Position numbers and translations under genes: made by a program
In this document: one piece after another, positions 8,182 through 16,419 of the stretch
Layout of the letters: each line of letters starts with the position of its first letter
Numbering within the stretch: the stretch's first letter is position 1
Source: Trinickia symbiotica
GTDB lineage: Bacteria; Pseudomonadota; Gammaproteobacteria; Burkholderiales; Burkholderiaceae
Assembly (NCBI RefSeq): GCF_002934455.1
Contig: NZ_PTIR01000001.1
Location: 434,001-498,000 of the forward strand
Direction: 5' to 3'
Length of the DNA stretch: 64,000 nucleotides
Notes under the pieces: generated by a model
Databases searched by the model: none
The model's input: the letters and a program-made list of their open reading frames with translations, nothing else
What the model was told of the DNA's origin: nothing

Positions 8182-10572
8182 ATGGGTATCAAGCGCAGCA
8201 GGCCTCCGTTCAAACAACGCGCCGGCGTCGCCCTTTTTGTCGGCGGCGCGCTCGCGGGCATGCCCGCCGCCGTTTCCGCGCAGACGCAACCCGGCGCGGC
8301 GTCGGCGGCAAGCGCCGCGTCCTCGACTGCTGAGCCGGCTCCCGCGGCGGCAAAGCCACCGCAATCAGTCCAAGCCGCACCGGTTCCCAGCTCGAGCGCG
8401 GACGCAGCGCATGTCCTCGCGCCCGTCGTCGTGATCGGCACCACGCCGTTGCTCGGCCTCGGCACGCCGCTCGCGCAGGTGCCGGCAAACGTCCAGACCG
8501 TGCGTGCGCGCGATCTCGATCGGCAGCATCGCGCGACGATCACCGACTACTTCGAGAAGAACCTGCCGAGCGTCGACATCAACGAGGCGCAGGGCAATCC
8601 CTATCAAGTCGACGTCAACTACCGCGGCTTCACCGCTTCGCCGCTCCTCGGCACGCCGCAGGGCCTGTCGGTGTTCTTCGACGGCGTGCGCGTGAACGAG
8701 CCGTTCGGCGATGTCGTGAACTGGGACCTCATTCCTCAGGAGGCGATCGACACGATCCAGCTGATCCCCGGCTCGAATCCGACCTACGGTCTCAACACGT
8801 TGGGCGGCGCGCTCGCGATCTCGACGAAAAACGGCAAGACGAGCCCCGGCGGCGAAGCCGAAGTGAGCGCGGGCTCATGGGGCCGCAAGAGCGCGCAAAT
8901 CGAACAAGGCGGCACGATCGGCTCGGATCTCGATTACTACTTCACGGCGAACGCGCAGAACGACAACGGGTGGGCTCAAGAAAACTGGAGCCGCGTGCGG
9001 CAAGCGTTCGGCAAGCTCCGTTACACGGACGCCGATACGACGCTCTCGCTGTCGGCCGGCGGCGCGGACAACCAGCTTTCCGGCGCGCAGACGCTGCCGC
9101 GCTCGTTCCTCGGCAATCCCTCGCAACCGTACACCTATCCCGACGAAAACAAGAACAGCGTCGGGTACCTGACGTTCTCGGGCGACCGCACGATTAGTGA
9201 CAACGTCGAGCTCTCCGGCAACCTCTACTACCGGCACTATCGCAACAGCAATTTCTCCAGCAACCAAAACACCGATTTCGGCACGATCGACCCGGCGACG
9301 GGCGCCGTCGATACGGTCCAGGCGACGAACCAGCAAGCCGTCGCGACGACGGACAGCTACGGCGGCAGTCTGCAGTTGACGCTGCTCGGCAAGCTCGCCG
9401 GCATGAAGAATCAATTCGTCACGGGCATCGCCGCCGATATCGCCAATTCGCGCTACACGGCATCCTCGCAAGACGCGGTCTTCAATGCGTCGCGCGGAGC
9501 GATCGGCATCGACGACTTCACGTTGAACACGGATGCGAAGACGCGCAACGCCAGCTACGGCGTCTATTTCACGGACACGCTTTCGCTGACGAAGCAATGG
9601 GCGCTTACGTTATCGGGACGCTACAACTGGTCGAGCGCGCAGATTGCCGACCAAACGGGGGCTCAGCCGCTGCTGAATGCACGCCATGTTTTCTCGCGCT
9701 TCAATCCGGCCGTCGGCGTCAACTGGAACCCGACGCCGACGCTGACGGCCTACGCGACCTACAACGAAGGGATGCGCTCGCCGACGGCGATCGAGCTCGC
9801 CTGCGCGGATCCGAACGCGCCCTGCTCGCTGCCGAACGATTTCCTGGCTGACCCGGCGCTCAAGCCTGTCATTTCGAAGACGTTCGAAATCGGCGCGCGC
9901 GGGAGGATCGGCGCGTCGACGACATGGAGCGCCGCCGCGTACAGCACGACGCTCGACGACGACATCGAGTTCATCAGCAGCGCCGCGAGCACGCAGGGCT
10001 TCTTCCAGAACGTCGGCAAAACGCGCCGCCAGGGCATCGAGCTTGCCGGCCGCACGCAGTTCGGCCCGCTCGCCGTCGGCGCGAGCTACAGCTATATCGA
10101 CGCCACCTATCGCTCGTCGTGGACCGAACACGTCGAGGCCAATTCGAGCGCCGATGCCGCCGGCGACATCACCGTCAAGCCCGGCGATCACATCCCCGGC
10201 ATTCCGGCCCATACCGTCAAGCTGCGCCTCGACTACAGCGCGACGCATCAATGGGACATCGGCGCGAACCTGAGCTATCGCAGCGCATTTTTCGCGCGCG
10301 GCGACGAAAACAACGAGGACGTGAACGGCAAGCTCGCCGGTTATTTCCTGCTCGATCTCGACACGACCTACCGTGTCACGAAGCAGCTCGAAGTCTATGC
10401 ACGGGTGACGAATCTGCTCGACAAACGCTATGCGAGCTTCGGCGTGCTCGGAGAGAACGTCTTCACGGGACCGAACCAGACGTTCAACGGCGCGAGCCCC
10501 GTCGCCGAGCAGTTCGTCGGCGTCGGCGCGCCGCGCGGCGTCTGGGTCGGCCTGCGCTATCGATGGGATTGA
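8182..10572 (+). CDS. TonB-dependent outer-membrane receptor
   Basis: A 796-residue receptor starting at ATG 8182, with AGGAGTGGAG about 8 bases upstream. The signal peptide ends near residue 34 (VSAQTQ). An Ala/Pro/Ser linker follows, then a TonB-box-like VVVIGT near residue 83. The plug domain (about 95-225) contains the typical DINEAQGNPYQVDVNYRGF and NPTYGLNTLGGALAISTKNG. A 22-strand barrel follows, ending NLLDKRYASFGVLG and GLRYRWD with an aromatic near the end. The ligand cannot be read from sequence. Its place between pqq and mxa genes suggests uptake of a metal chelate or PQQ, and lanthanide receptors (LutH/LanA) occur in comparable settings. No cobalamin riboswitch was seen upstream. 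Confidence 0.92.
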   Translation: MGIKRSRPPFKQRAGVALFVGGALAGMPAAVSAQTQPGAASAASAASSTAEPAPAAAKPPQSVQAAPVPSSSADAAHVLAPVVVIGTTPLLGLGTPLAQVPANVQTVRARDLDRQHRATITDYFEKNLPSVDINEAQGNPYQVDVNYRGFTASPLLGTPQGLSVFFDGVRVNEPFGDVVNWDLIPQEAIDTIQLIPGSNPTYGLNTLGGALAISTKNGKTSPGGEAEVSAGSWGRKSAQIEQGGTIGSDLDYYFTANAQNDNGWAQENWSRVRQAFGKLRYTDADTTLSLSAGGADNQLSGAQTLPRSFLGNPSQPYTYPDENKNSVGYLTFSGDRTISDNVELSGNLYYRHYRNSNFSSNQNTDFGTIDPATGAVDTVQATNQQAVATTDSYGGSLQLTLLGKLAGMKNQFVTGIAADIANSRYTASSQDAVFNASRGAIGIDDFTLNTDAKTRNASYGVYFTDTLSLTKQWALTLSGRYNWSSAQIADQTGAQPLLNARHVFSRFNPAVGVNWNPTPTLTAYATYNEGMRSPTAIELACADPNAPCSLPNDFLADPALKPVISKTFEIGARGRIGASTTWSAAAYSTTLDDDIEFISSAASTQGFFQNVGKTRRQGIELAGRTQFGPLAVGASYSYIDATYRSSWTEHVEANSSADAAGDITVKPGDHIPGIPAHTVKLRLDYSATHQWDIGANLSYRSAFFARGDENNEDVNGKLAGYFLLDLDTTYRVTKQLEVYARVTNLLDKRYASFGVLGENVFTGPNQTFNGASPVAEQFVGVGAPRGVWVGLRYRWD

Positions 10573-10578
10573 TTCCGT

Positions 10579-11706
10579 TCAGCGCGATTCGATCGACCCG
10601 TCGCTCGGCGGATAGGTGACGATCCCCCACGCGAGCGGCAAATCGCCGATTTGCTTGATCGGCGCATACGTCTTCGCGTCGAGCACATAGACGGCGTCCG
10701 AGCGGCCGCACGCGAACATCAGCTTCGAGTCGTCCGGCGTGAAGCTGAAGTGCCAGCAGCGTTGGCCGATCGGCGCATCGGCGAGATGGTCATAGGTATG
10801 CGCGTCGAAGACCTGCAGCGTCTTGTCGCGCCCCGCCGCGACGAAGAGCCGGTTGCCGGACGGCCCGTAGACGACGCCGTAAGGCCCGAGCTTCGTGTCG
10901 ACGGTCTTCACCACATGGAAGTCCTTCGCATCGAGTACCACCAGCTTGCTCAGCGACTCGAGCGTAACGGCGTATTCCTTGCCGTCGGGCGAGGCCTTGA
11001 TCCCGCGCGGACGTCCGCCCGCCGCGAGCTTGACGACCGTGATAGGTTTGCCGCTTCGCGCTTCGTAGACTGAGACCGTATCGTCGCCTTCGTTCGTCAC
11101 GAGCATCTGCTTGCCGTCGCGCGAAAATTCGACGCCTTCCGTCTCGTGCCCGCTGACCACGCGGTGAATCACGCGCCAGCTCTTCATGTCGACGATCGCG
11201 ATCTCGGCGGGGGGCTTCGTCGCATCGTCGTCGTCCGCGCCCGGCTTGCCGCCGGGCTTGCCCTCCGGCTTCCCGGTTTCGCCCGGTTCGTACGTCACGT
11301 ACGCGTATCCGTTGTGCACACGGACGTATTCCGGGTTCTTGCCGACCTTGACATGCTCGACGACCTTGCCCGTGCGCGTATCGACGGCGGCGAGTTCGCC
11401 CGTGTTCTTGTCGGCGACGACGAGACGCGTGCCGTCCTCGTTGAGGCTCAGGCCGCGAGGACCGCTCGCGCCGATCGAGAAAGTTTTCTCGAGTGTCAGG
11501 TTGTCGAGATCGATGACGCCGATGCCGGCCTTTTCACTCGTCACGTAAGCGACGGGTGCGGCAGCGTGCGCCGCGCCGGCTGCGAGCATCAGGCCGGCGG
11601 CGAGCGCCATCGGCCGCAGGCAACGACGCGCCAACCCGCTCTCCGGGCACTGGAAACGAGGCGCGCGCCTTTCTCGGTGAGCGGTTCGCAAGAATGTCCC
11701 CACCAT
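10579..11706 (-). CDS. YVTN-type beta-propeller protein, PQQ-catabolism-associated
   Basis: A secreted 375-residue beta-propeller. ATG at 11706 has AAGGAG about 10 bases upstream. An N-terminal region of about 30 residues precedes the signal core MALAAGLMLAAGAAHAAA. Repeats of the YVTN/NHL type follow (AYVTSEKAGIGVIDLD, RLVVADKNTGELAAVD, RLFVAAGRDKTLQVFD). This matches the family of propellers found beside PQQ-dependent dehydrogenase genes, whose function is not settled. Residues about 140-166 are a Gly/Lys/Pro-rich insertion ending in four Asp. It is the last gene of the minus-strand mxa block, 63 bases after mxaL, and converges on the TonB receptor with 6 bases between stops. Confidence 0.88.
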   Translation of the reverse strand: MVGTFLRTAHRERRAPRFQCPESGLARRCLRPMALAAGLMLAAGAAHAAAPVAYVTSEKAGIGVIDLDNLTLEKTFSIGASGPRGLSLNEDGTRLVVADKNTGELAAVDTRTGKVVEHVKVGKNPEYVRVHNGYAYVTYEPGETGKPEGKPGGKPGADDDDATKPPAEIAIVDMKSWRVIHRVVSGHETEGVEFSRDGKQMLVTNEGDDTVSVYEARSGKPITVVKLAAGGRPRGIKASPDGKEYAVTLESLSKLVVLDAKDFHVVKTVDTKLGPYGVVYGPSGNRLFVAAGRDKTLQVFDAHTYDHLADAPIGQRCWHFSFTPDDSKLMFACGRSDAVYVLDAKTYAPIKQIGDLPLAWGIVTYPPSDGSIESR

Positions 11707-11769
11707 ATCGTTAGTTCTCCTTTGTATTTCGAGCGGCGCCACGGGGACCGCGCGCCGTCACGCGGTGTG

Positions 11770-12819
11770 CTAAGCCCCATCGATCTCGGAATGGGATCTG
11801 ACAAAGCTTAGCCCATCGCGAACCTGCCCGGCCGTGGCGGGCCCGGGAGTATTTCCCGAATCGAGCGTGGCGGCGCGGCGCCGCCTCAGTCCGCCGCTGT
11901 ACCGCCAGGCCAGCAGCAGCAACGCGGCGAGCGCCGGCACCCAGCGCACGTCGGTCGGCACGCGCGTGCGGTGAGCGAAGCGCGCGTCGCGCAACGACGC
12001 GGCGAGCGAGCCCGCATCGACGAGCCGACGATAGCCGAAGCCGATGCGCTCGGCGAGCGCCGACAGATACTCGCCGCGCAGCTCGGAGAGCTCTTCGTGG
12101 GTTTCGGCCGTAGCGCGAGACGCATCCGAACCGCTCGACGACGAGGCGGGAGCGCCCGGCGCGGGGGGCACCTGGATCACTTCGGACGCGCTCCAGTAGC
12201 CGATCCGATTGCCGTTCGCGTCGGTCCTCGGGATCGGCGCGGGCTGATCCCCGCCGACACCGATGAGCCAGCCCGTCACGCCGGGCAAAGCGATGTCGGG
12301 CGACGGCGCGTTCGATGGACTGATCGGCGGTGCCTCCTGTCCATCCGTGACGAAGACGACGTCGACATTGCGCCCGACGGTGCGCGCGACGCGCACGGCC
12401 GAATAGACGCCGCCCTCGGCGATACGGCTCCAGTTGGTCCAGCGCATGCGCCCGTCGATGGCGTCGAGCGAGACAAGCAGTGCGTCATAGCTGCGGCAAA
12501 CCTCGATCGGCGGCACCAGCAATAACGTATTTTGTCCCGTGAAGACGCTCCAGCCGACTCTCGACCCGCACGGCAGCGTGCCGAGCGCCTCGCGCATGGC
12601 GGACTTGGCGAACGCGAGCCGGCTGAGCGGTGCACCGGCGACGCTCACGTCCTCGGTGTACATGCTCTGCGTGATATCGAACGTCACGATGTAGTCGAAG
12701 GTGTCGCGCGGCAGCTCGACACGCGGGAACGCCAGTGCGAGCGCGAGCAGCGCGAATGCGGCGCCCACCGCCCAGTTGCGGCCCCCGAGCAGTGCGCGCG
12801 CGAGCCCGCCCAGCTTCAC
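11770..12819 (-). CDS. mxaL: MxaL-like membrane protein with von Willebrand A domain
   Basis: In methylotrophs MxaL, with MxaA, C, D and K, is needed to obtain active, metal-loaded methanol dehydrogenase. This 349-residue protein has an N-terminal membrane helix (about 16-32) and a VWA domain whose metal site starts at Asp48 (DITQSM, a D-x-T-x-S variant). It also has VDVVFVTDGQEAPP, and a second membrane helix near residues 302-315. The GTG start at 12819 overlaps the mxaK stop (GTGA, 12816-12819). The name is given on architecture and gene order R-S-A-C-K-L. Confidence 0.87.
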   Translation of the reverse strand: MKLGGLARALLGGRNWAVGAAFALLALALAFPRVELPRDTFDYIVTFDITQSMYTEDVSVAGAPLSRLAFAKSAMREALGTLPCGSRVGWSVFTGQNTLLLVPPIEVCRSYDALLVSLDAIDGRMRWTNWSRIAEGGVYSAVRVARTVGRNVDVVFVTDGQEAPPISPSNAPSPDIALPGVTGWLIGVGGDQPAPIPRTDANGNRIGYWSASEVIQVPPAPGAPASSSSGSDASRATAETHEELSELRGEYLSALAERIGFGYRRLVDAGSLAASLRDARFAHRTRVPTDVRWVPALAALLLLAWRYSGGLRRRRAATLDSGNTPGPATAGQVRDGLSFVRSHSEIDGA

Positions 12820-13436
12820 GGCAGATCCTCGCTTTGCGCGCCGCGCAGACGGACGCCATGCTTCGTGACCGCCTTGGAGGCATCCATGTCTTCCTGCGTC
12901 TCCGGCGCGAGCCGCAACGCGCGCTCGAGGTTGTAGCGGGCATCCCAGTCGTCGGGCGCCACACGCAGCAGCGCGCGGTAACGCGCCTTCGCCTGCTCGA
13001 TCATCGGCAGCGAGCGAACCGCATCGGCCGTCTCGCCCGCCCCCTCGCGCAGGTACATGTTGCCGAGATCGAAAAGCGCCGCGCGCCCGATCGCATCGCG
13101 CGGCCCGTCTTCGACGAGCGCCTCGAAGCGCCGCCCAGCGGCTGCATATTGCCCGGCCGCCGACAGCGCCATCGCCTTAGCGAGCAGGATTGCGCGCGGC
13201 GCGTGGTCGCCGGCTGGGGGATCGCCCGCCGTATCGGACGCCAATGCCGGCCCTTTCGCCGAGACCTCGGAAACCACGGGCTCGTTGTGAACCGTCGGGC
13301 GCGTCGAGTTCGCAATCGCCCGTACTTCGTCATCGATGCGGCTTGCCGTGCCGAGCCGCACGGCGTCGTAACCCGCGAGCGCGACGCAGACCGTCGCCAC
13401 GGCGGCAAATGCCGTATGAACCGATACGCGTCTCAA
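12816..13436 (-). CDS. mxaK: MxaK-like membrane protein
   Basis: The frame has one N-terminal membrane helix (about residues 6-24, TAFAAVATVCVALAGYDAVRL). A soluble, helix-rich region with a tetratricopeptide-like end (YRALLRVAPDDWDARYNLERALRLAP) follows, typical of MxaK. No ATG or GTG lies near the expected start. TTG at 13436 overlaps the mxaC stop as TTGA and has GGAG 7 bases upstream, giving 206 residues, close to the family size. The frame stays open far upstream through mxaC, but that part is not protein-like. The role in methanol dehydrogenase metal insertion is inferred from the family. Confidence 0.83.
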   Translation of the reverse strand: MRRVSVHTAFAAVATVCVALAGYDAVRLGTASRIDDEVRAIANSTRPTVHNEPVVSEVSAKGPALASDTAGDPPAGDHAPRAILLAKAMALSAAGQYAAAGRRFEALVEDGPRDAIGRAALFDLGNMYLREGAGETADAVRSLPMIEQAKARYRALLRVAPDDWDARYNLERALRLAPETQEDMDASKAVTKHGVRLRGAQSEDLP

Positions 13437-14416
13437 GCCCAACTCCGTACCTGAACGATGCGCGAGGCGAGCAGGATCAGGCAGCATGCCAGCGCAACGG
13501 CGTAGCAAACGTCGCTGCGGTCCTGCCGCGGCAAACGCTCGTCGAATGCGATCGGAAAGCTCTGTTGCCGGCCGATTTCGTTCATCGCCTCGGCCATCGC
13601 GCGGGGATCGCCGGCCTGGTAGAGCCGATAAGGTGTCCCGAGCGTCAGAAAGTAACGATGCAGCTGCGCCTCGGGCGAAGTGTCGCCGGCGCCGACCGCC
13701 GCACCGAGCTCGGCGCTGTAGATACTGCTGCGCAAATAGATGAAGTAAAGCGCGATCCGGTTGCGCGCCAACCCCTCGGCGATGAGGCGACGCTCGTCGG
13801 GCGAGAGCTGCGCGCCGCCATCGGACACCATGACGATCGCACGGTGTCCCGTCCACGGCAGACCGTCGAACTGGCGGATCGCCGCGAGCAATCCTCGTCC
13901 GAGCTGGGTATCGGGCATCCCGCGGCCGACTTGCGTGCCGTCGATCGCTGCGCGGATGATCGCGTGATCGAACGTGAATGGCACGGCGAGGATCGGAGCG
14001 ATGCCGAACATCATGAATGCGAACCGGTCGTTCGGCCGTCCGTCGACGAACTCGCCGATCGCAAGGCGCGCCACCTTGTTCTTGGAATCGCCCGTCGTAT
14101 TGACGCCGCGGCTCGCCATTACGTCGTTCATGCTGCCGCTGCGGTCCATCAGTATCAGGATCTCAGCGCCGCGCCCGGTGCGCCGCGCCTCGAGATGCGA
14201 GCGGCCCGGCCCCGCGAGCCCGACGACGATCGCGGCCATCGCCAGCGCCGCCGCGGCGCGCGCGACCCAGCCGAGCGTTCGGCCGATGCGATCGGGCGGC
14301 AACCAGGCCGACCATGAGAACGGCAGCGCTTCGTCGCGTCGCGGCAAGAGCGGCAGCAGTGCGAGCGGCAGCAGGCACAGCATCCATGGCGAGGCGAAAT
14401 CGATGGGCGTGCTCAT
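13433..14416 (-). CDS. mxaC: MxaC-like VWA-domain membrane protein
   Basis: A 327-residue membrane protein of the MxaC/BatA type. It has N-terminal hydrophobic segments (about 10-25 and 50-68) and a VWA domain with an intact MIDAS motif starting at Asp91 (DRSGSMND). A conserved Thr and the Asp in AIVMVSDGGAQ follow, with a C-terminal membrane helix (YAVALACCLILLAS). MxaC acts with MxaA, K and L in making active methanol dehydrogenase. ATG at 14416 overlaps the mxaA stop (ATGA), and its own stop overlaps the TTG of mxaK. Confidence 0.88.
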   Translation of the reverse strand: MSTPIDFASPWMLCLLPLALLPLLPRRDEALPFSWSAWLPPDRIGRTLGWVARAAAALAMAAIVVGLAGPGRSHLEARRTGRGAEILILMDRSGSMNDVMASRGVNTTGDSKNKVARLAIGEFVDGRPNDRFAFMMFGIAPILAVPFTFDHAIIRAAIDGTQVGRGMPDTQLGRGLLAAIRQFDGLPWTGHRAIVMVSDGGAQLSPDERRLIAEGLARNRIALYFIYLRSSIYSAELGAAVGAGDTSPEAQLHRYFLTLGTPYRLYQAGDPRAMAEAMNEIGRQQSFPIAFDERLPRQDRSDVCYAVALACCLILLASRIVQVRSWA

Positions 14417-15504
14417 TGGTGTCGTCGCCTCTCGGCTAAAAACAGCGCGCGACTGAGCGCCACCAGCCCGCGCGAGGCGCCGTCGCGGGAGCCCCCGATG
14501 CCGTCGCCGACGTCCCTGATATTGTCGGTGTCGCTAACATCGCTGATTTCTCCGATGTCGCTGATGTCGCCGCTCGATCCTGCTTCGACGTTGCGACCTG
14601 CATCGCTCGCTACGGCACGTTTCGCCTGCGCGTGTCCGCTTCGCCGCGTCTCGTCCCCAGCCTCCACCACGGCGAAGAAACGCGCTTCCGAGTGCCGATA
14701 GAACTGCTCGATGCGCGGCCGCAACGGCAGCAGCCACGGGGCGCGTAAAAAGAGGACCGCCAGCGATCCCGCATGGACGACGCGCCCGCCCGTCTCGTTC
14801 AGCGCCCGGTGCAACGCGCGCCAAGCGGCATCGCTCTCTTTCTCGCTCGGGCCGAGCCGCCGCATCTGCCGCCACGCAACGGCGAACGGCAGCCGCGCGG
14901 CCTCGCGCCGGTTACGCAGAATCCACCATACGGCCCATGCGACAAGGGTGGCGGCGAGCAACGCGAGCATCACGGCGAGCCGGCGCTCGATCGGCGCGAG
15001 CGCCGTCGGCGGCTCAGCGCGATCCGGCTGCATCGTGCGCAACGCCGCGGCGTCTGTCCCGGCGTCCGGCGCGAGCGGGCCGACGCTCACCGGCCACTCC
15101 GGCACGTGCAGCACGTCGCCGGCGGCCGTCTTCAAGGCGAGCGCGGGCAGCGCGATGCGTGTGATGTCGCGCGGTGAATTGGTGACCTGATAATCGACGA
15201 TCATCCAGCGGCGCCCTTCGGCGTCCGTCTCCAGGCGCGCGGCGCGGCGCTCGAGCCAGACGTCGACCCGGCCCGCCGACGGAAGCTCAACGCGGCCGAG
15301 ATCGCGATCGACGGCGGCGAGCAGAATCCGCTGCGTCAATACGTCGCCGATCGTGTGCCCGAACGCACGCGGTTCATCGACCTTCGCCTGCAGGTCCGCC
15401 GCGGCGACGGGGAGAGGCGTACCGGCAAGCGCGAGCGCGCAAGCAAGCGCCATCGCGGCTGCAAGACGAGGCATATCGAGCGGATATCGATCGCGCCCCA
15501 TCAT
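14413..15504 (-). CDS. mxaA: MxaA-like methanol dehydrogenase maturation protein
   Basis: A 363-residue protein with a signal peptide (cleavage near VAAADL, about residue 36) and a periplasmic beta-rich domain. A membrane helix follows at about residues 185-207 (AVMLALLAATLVAWAVWWIL), then a cytoplasmic C-terminal domain. MxaA is required for metal loading of methanol dehydrogenase in Methylobacterium. The start ATG at 15504 overlaps the mxaS stop. The reading frame is open much further upstream, through mxaS, but that stretch is Arg/Ala noise. Residues about 309-335 form an unusual Asp/Ser-rich repeat (DISDIGEISDVSD). Its stop overlaps mxaC. Confidence 0.86.
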   Translation of the reverse strand: MMGRDRYPLDMPRLAAAMALACALALAGTPLPVAAADLQAKVDEPRAFGHTIGDVLTQRILLAAVDRDLGRVELPSAGRVDVWLERRAARLETDAEGRRWMIVDYQVTNSPRDITRIALPALALKTAAGDVLHVPEWPVSVGPLAPDAGTDAAALRTMQPDRAEPPTALAPIERRLAVMLALLAATLVAWAVWWILRNRREAARLPFAVAWRQMRRLGPSEKESDAAWRALHRALNETGGRVVHAGSLAVLFLRAPWLLPLRPRIEQFYRHSEARFFAVVEAGDETRRSGHAQAKRAVASDAGRNVEAGSSGDISDIGEISDVSDTDNIRDVGDGIGGSRDGASRGLVALSRALFLAERRRHQ

Positions 15505-16391
15505 GCGCCTTGCTCCAGAAAATAGCGCGAGAGCTGGTCGGGATCGAAGTCGCCCACGAGGTAAAACGGCTTCATCGCATGCTTCGCGAACAGGTCGGTG
15601 AGCGCGCGCCGCCTCTGCGCGACGGCGTCCCTCCACTGGGCGCGCACGCGCTTCGAGAGCCACAGGGTGCGTTTCGCACCGGACTCCAGATCGCGGACCG
15701 TGAGCAGCGCGCCGTCGCCGGGCGGCGCGAGTTCCGCCTCGTCCCAAACGACGATCGGCACGACGCAAGCATGCACGAGCATGTCGAGTGTCGCGGGCAG
15801 CCCATCGAGCGGCCAATGGAAGTCCGAGACGATGAAGACGAGCCCCTGGCGGCCCGCGAGCTTCGAGACTGCGCGCGCGAGACCGCGCGCGCCATCGCCG
15901 CGTACCCGCGCCGCGACGGCAGCCGGTTCCGCCTGCCGAGCCGCCGTCCCGCGCAACAGGGCGGCCACGGCCTCGCCGGCGCCGCGGCCGTACCGGGCAG
16001 GCACGAAGAGATCGTCGCGCTCGTCGTCGTCGAAGGCGGCCATGCCGACGCGATCGCCGCTGCGAAACGCGCTGAATCCGAGTGCCTCGACGAAGTCGGC
16101 TACGACGTCGAGCTTCGGCCGAGACCTCCCGAAGCACATGGAAGCCGATACATCGACGAGCACATGCACGGGCACCGCCACGCGCTGCAAATGAAGCCGC
16201 ACGAGCCATTCGCTGCGCACCGATTGGACGCTCGCGCGCAAGTCAAGCCGGCGCGGATCCGGATAGTCGACGAGGCGTGCGTGCATCGCAAACTCCTGGC
16301 CAGGGCCGAAGCTCGTGCCCGGATGCGACCCCGGTCGAACGCCGCTTGCGCGCACCGGCAACCGGTAGTGGAATTCGCGCGCTCCGTTCAT
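15501..16391 (-). CDS. mxaS: MxaS-like DUF58 protein
   Basis: A 296-residue DUF58/VWA-related protein. The metal-binding loop is DVSASM near residue 80, and HLQRVAVPVHVLVDVSASM is typical of the family. No membrane helix is evident, so it is probably cytoplasmic and works with the MoxR ATPase MxaR encoded just upstream, a common MoxR-DUF58 pairing. ATG at 16391 is 28 bases after the mxaR stop, with only a weak ribosome-binding site. The stop overlaps mxaA (ATGA). Confidence 0.88.
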   Translation of the reverse strand: MNGAREFHYRLPVRASGVRPGSHPGTSFGPGQEFAMHARLVDYPDPRRLDLRASVQSVRSEWLVRLHLQRVAVPVHVLVDVSASMCFGRSRPKLDVVADFVEALGFSAFRSGDRVGMAAFDDDERDDLFVPARYGRGAGEAVAALLRGTAARQAEPAAVAARVRGDGARGLARAVSKLAGRQGLVFIVSDFHWPLDGLPATLDMLVHACVVPIVVWDEAELAPPGDGALLTVRDLESGAKRTLWLSKRVRAQWRDAVAQRRRALTDLFAKHAMKPFYLVGDFDPDQLSRYFLEQGA

Positions 16392-16419
16392 CGTCCGCTC
16401 ATCGAGGGTCCCACTTGCG

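Noticed and set aside
15505-16209. Upstream extension of the mxaA frame by about 235 codons
   Set aside because: It overlaps mxaS completely and is Arg/Ala noise. ATG at 15504 is followed by a proper signal peptide.
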